Assembly: GCA_002364085.1 (NCBI GenBank)
Contig: DEXK01000014.1
Location: 62,001 to 126,000 of the forward strand
Reading direction: 5' to 3'
Length of the DNA: 64,000 bases
DNA from: Balneolaceae bacterium UBA3186
Lineage (GTDB): Bacteria > Bacteroidota > Rhodothermia > Balneolales > Balneolaceae
Below, in pieces: positions 62,788-64,000 of the stretch. The position numbers and the translations under genes were made by a program. Under the pieces are notes generated by a model that saw only the letters and a program-made list of their open reading frames with translations, did not search any database and was not told the DNA's origin. Position 1 is the first letter of the stretch. Each line of letters begins with the position of its first letter.

Positions 62788-62842
62788 GGTTAATGGTTAA
62801 AAGTTATTTGTAACAACCACCATTAACCAATAACAAATAACT
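62788..62842. repeat. Interleaved inverted repeats with pseudoknot order
   Basis: GGTTAATGG (62788-62796) pairs with CCATTAACC (62820-62828), and AGTTATTTGT (62802-62811) pairs with ACAAATAACT (62833-62842). The order a-b-a'-b' cannot form two nested hairpins but could form a pseudoknot. It lies between the GntR gene and the helicase start. Confidence 0.6.
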
Positions 62843-62850
62843 ATTCAGCA

Positions 62851-64000
62851 TTGAATATCAAAAAGACTATAAAAAAAGCCATTTCGGCTATTGAGAAAGA
62901 GATTGAAGCGGTTCGGGAGACGCCATCCAATGATGTGTTGACCAATGGTGTACTACAAAAGCAATCCGAGAGCCATATCTATGTTTTTGAAACTACAAAT
63001 CAGGGATTGCGGTTTGCGGAAGAGATCAGAGCCAAGCTTCGCAGTAAAGAACTGGAAGTTCATGAAATTGATTTTAAGGAAGGAAAGGTGTGGCTGGATT
63101 TCCCCGAAGATTTTGGACCAACCATCGATGAAGTTTATTTAGAGTGGGAAAATGATTTCGTGCTCAAGAAAATGGAAGAGCATTTATATACACTGGAAGA
63201 CAAGTATGAGAAAGTCGACCAGCTGAAATCACTATTAGAGCCTGCGAAACATTTCAAAGAAAACAGTTCCGGATATTTAGTAAAAGTAGATGAACTTAGA
63301 AATGATTCTCAAACCGAAGCCATAGAAAAGGCAGTAAAAAATAATGTACTGTATGTTTGGGGACCTCCGGGAACGGGAAAGACGGCTACGCTTGGGTTTA
63401 TAGTTGCGAATCTTTTAAGAGAAGGAAAGCGTGTTCTTTTTGTTTCGAACACAAACAGAGCGGTAGATGTGGGTTTGATGAATGTGATAGAAGCACTGTA
63501 TGAGATCGAGCCGATGTTTGATCTTCAACAGACGACCAGATTTGGAGAAGCGGCACTTCAGGATGATCGGCTGGAAAGTATTCTATTTGAGAATCAGGTA
63601 AAGATAAAACTAGACGGAAGAAAAGCAGATGCCGTACAGTTGAGTACATCATTGGAGAATTATAAAAAGCTTCAGGCTCAGATCGACAAGATGATGCTGG
63701 AAGATGAAGAGATTCCTCAAAAATTGGATTTGGAATGCCAGCTTCTTGGAGAGAAAGTAGACCGAGAAGGTGGTATCGATGCGATGGAAGAAAAGATCGA
63801 TAAACTGCTGAATTTAAATGAGCGCTATGAGCTGAAGAAAAAGCAACTGGTTGCCACAACGATGGCTAAAGTGTGTACTTCAGAGCTTTTCTGGAACCTT
63901 AGTTATGATGCTGTAGTAGTAGATGAAGCTTCGATGGCAGGCGTTCCTTATTTACTGCTGATGGCAGCTAAAAGTAAGGAGCATCTAGTAATTGCAGGAG
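62851..64000 (+). CDS. Superfamily I helicase, AAA domain, N-terminal part (partial)
   Basis: An open frame from TTG 62851 (MNIKKTIKKAISAIEKEIEAV) runs to the window end, about 383 residues. The start is uncertain, as the frame stays open a little further upstream. Residues near 171-178 give Walker A GPPGTGKT. Later come FVSNTNRAVDVGL, a long helical insert, and the Walker B VVVDEASMAGVPYLLL, which fit UPF1/DNA2-like DNA or RNA helicases with an internal 1B insert. The C-terminal helicase domain lies outside the window. It is downstream of the GntR gene on the same strand. Confidence 0.85.
   Translation, partial: MNIKKTIKKAISAIEKEIEAVRETPSNDVLTNGVLQKQSESHIYVFETTNQGLRFAEEIRAKLRSKELEVHEIDFKEGKVWLDFPEDFGPTIDEVYLEWENDFVLKKMEEHLYTLEDKYEKVDQLKSLLEPAKHFKENSSGYLVKVDELRNDSQTEAIEKAVKNNVLYVWGPPGTGKTATLGFIVANLLREGKRVLFVSNTNRAVDVGLMNVIEALYEIEPMFDLQQTTRFGEAALQDDRLESILFENQVKIKLDGRKADAVQLSTSLENYKKLQAQIDKMMLEDEEIPQKLDLECQLLGEKVDREGGIDAMEEKIDKLLNLNERYELKKKQLVATTMAKVCTSELFWNLSYDAVVVDEASMAGVPYLLLMAAKSKEHLVIAG

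Noticed and set aside
1..64000. CRISPR array, insertion sequence or integrase
   Set aside because: I saw no regularly spaced identical repeats and no transposase or integrase gene in any frame. The repeats present are palindromic and dispersed.

Overview
The window is about 38-40 % GC and reads as the chromosome of a marine, Bacteroidota-related bacterium, most likely of the Balneolota/Rhodothermota group. The clues are a C-terminal secretion signal of the type IX system (NYPNPFNPST type) at 37,0 kb, a Bacteroidota-style promoter (TTTC-N19-TAACTTTG) before the tRNA, few Shine-Dalgarno sites, lipoproteins with short lipoboxes, a DUF6580 protein, a GlmU-like nucleotidyltransferase beside glmS, and the metY-metX-hom order behind a SAM riboswitch. 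This placement is inference; no 16S gene is present. Layout: 0-2.6 kb holds haem synthesis (hemF end, hemB, hemL). 2.9-9.3 kb holds mutS2, a PhzF-like protein, a TSUP transporter, a glycosyltransferase and rlmN. 9.3-16.9 kb is a mixed envelope and stress stretch (redoxin, MscS channel, outer-membrane protein, ZIP transporter, pcm, DUF368, UspA, LolA-like). 17.0-24.2 kb is the accessory part: a SEC-C protein, tRNA, a lipoprotein gene between two copies of a repeat, a dehydrogenase cut off by that repeat, a Crp/Fnr-type regulator with candidate targets, a frameshifted TetR gene and a ccoN remnant. 24.2-34 kb holds cell-wall hydrolases, the methionine operon with its riboswitch, and a tricorn-like protease. 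34-37.2 kb is a LuxR regulator and two secreted proteins. 37.5-40 kb holds era, a DUF559 gene between direct repeats, and pdxJ. 40-49.3 kb is a phosphorelay cluster (hybrid kinases, receivers, HPt) with glmS. 49.7-56.7 kb holds an isocitrate dehydrogenase, a sugar dehydrogenase and a four-gene DUF4956/HlyD/TolC-like/SDR operon. 56.7-64 kb holds a secreted YceI, a DNA glycosylase, a BrkB-family protein, mutS, a GntR regulator and the start of a helicase. The most notable pattern is regulatory. Three genes at 19.9, 20.9 and 22.5 kb each carry two TTGAT-N4-ATCAA-like sites whose starts are exactly 23 bp apart. The Crp/Fnr-family protein encoded between them has an E-T-L-S-R recognition helix, as in FNR, but lacks the Fe-S cysteines. 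Other notable items are the DUF4956-HlyD-TolC-like operon, which has no obvious energising pump, the repeat-bounded cassettes at 17.6-18.6 and 38.4-39.1 kb, and the decay of a cbb3 oxidase gene. Many intergenic gaps carry small palindromes resembling mobile REP-type repeats.
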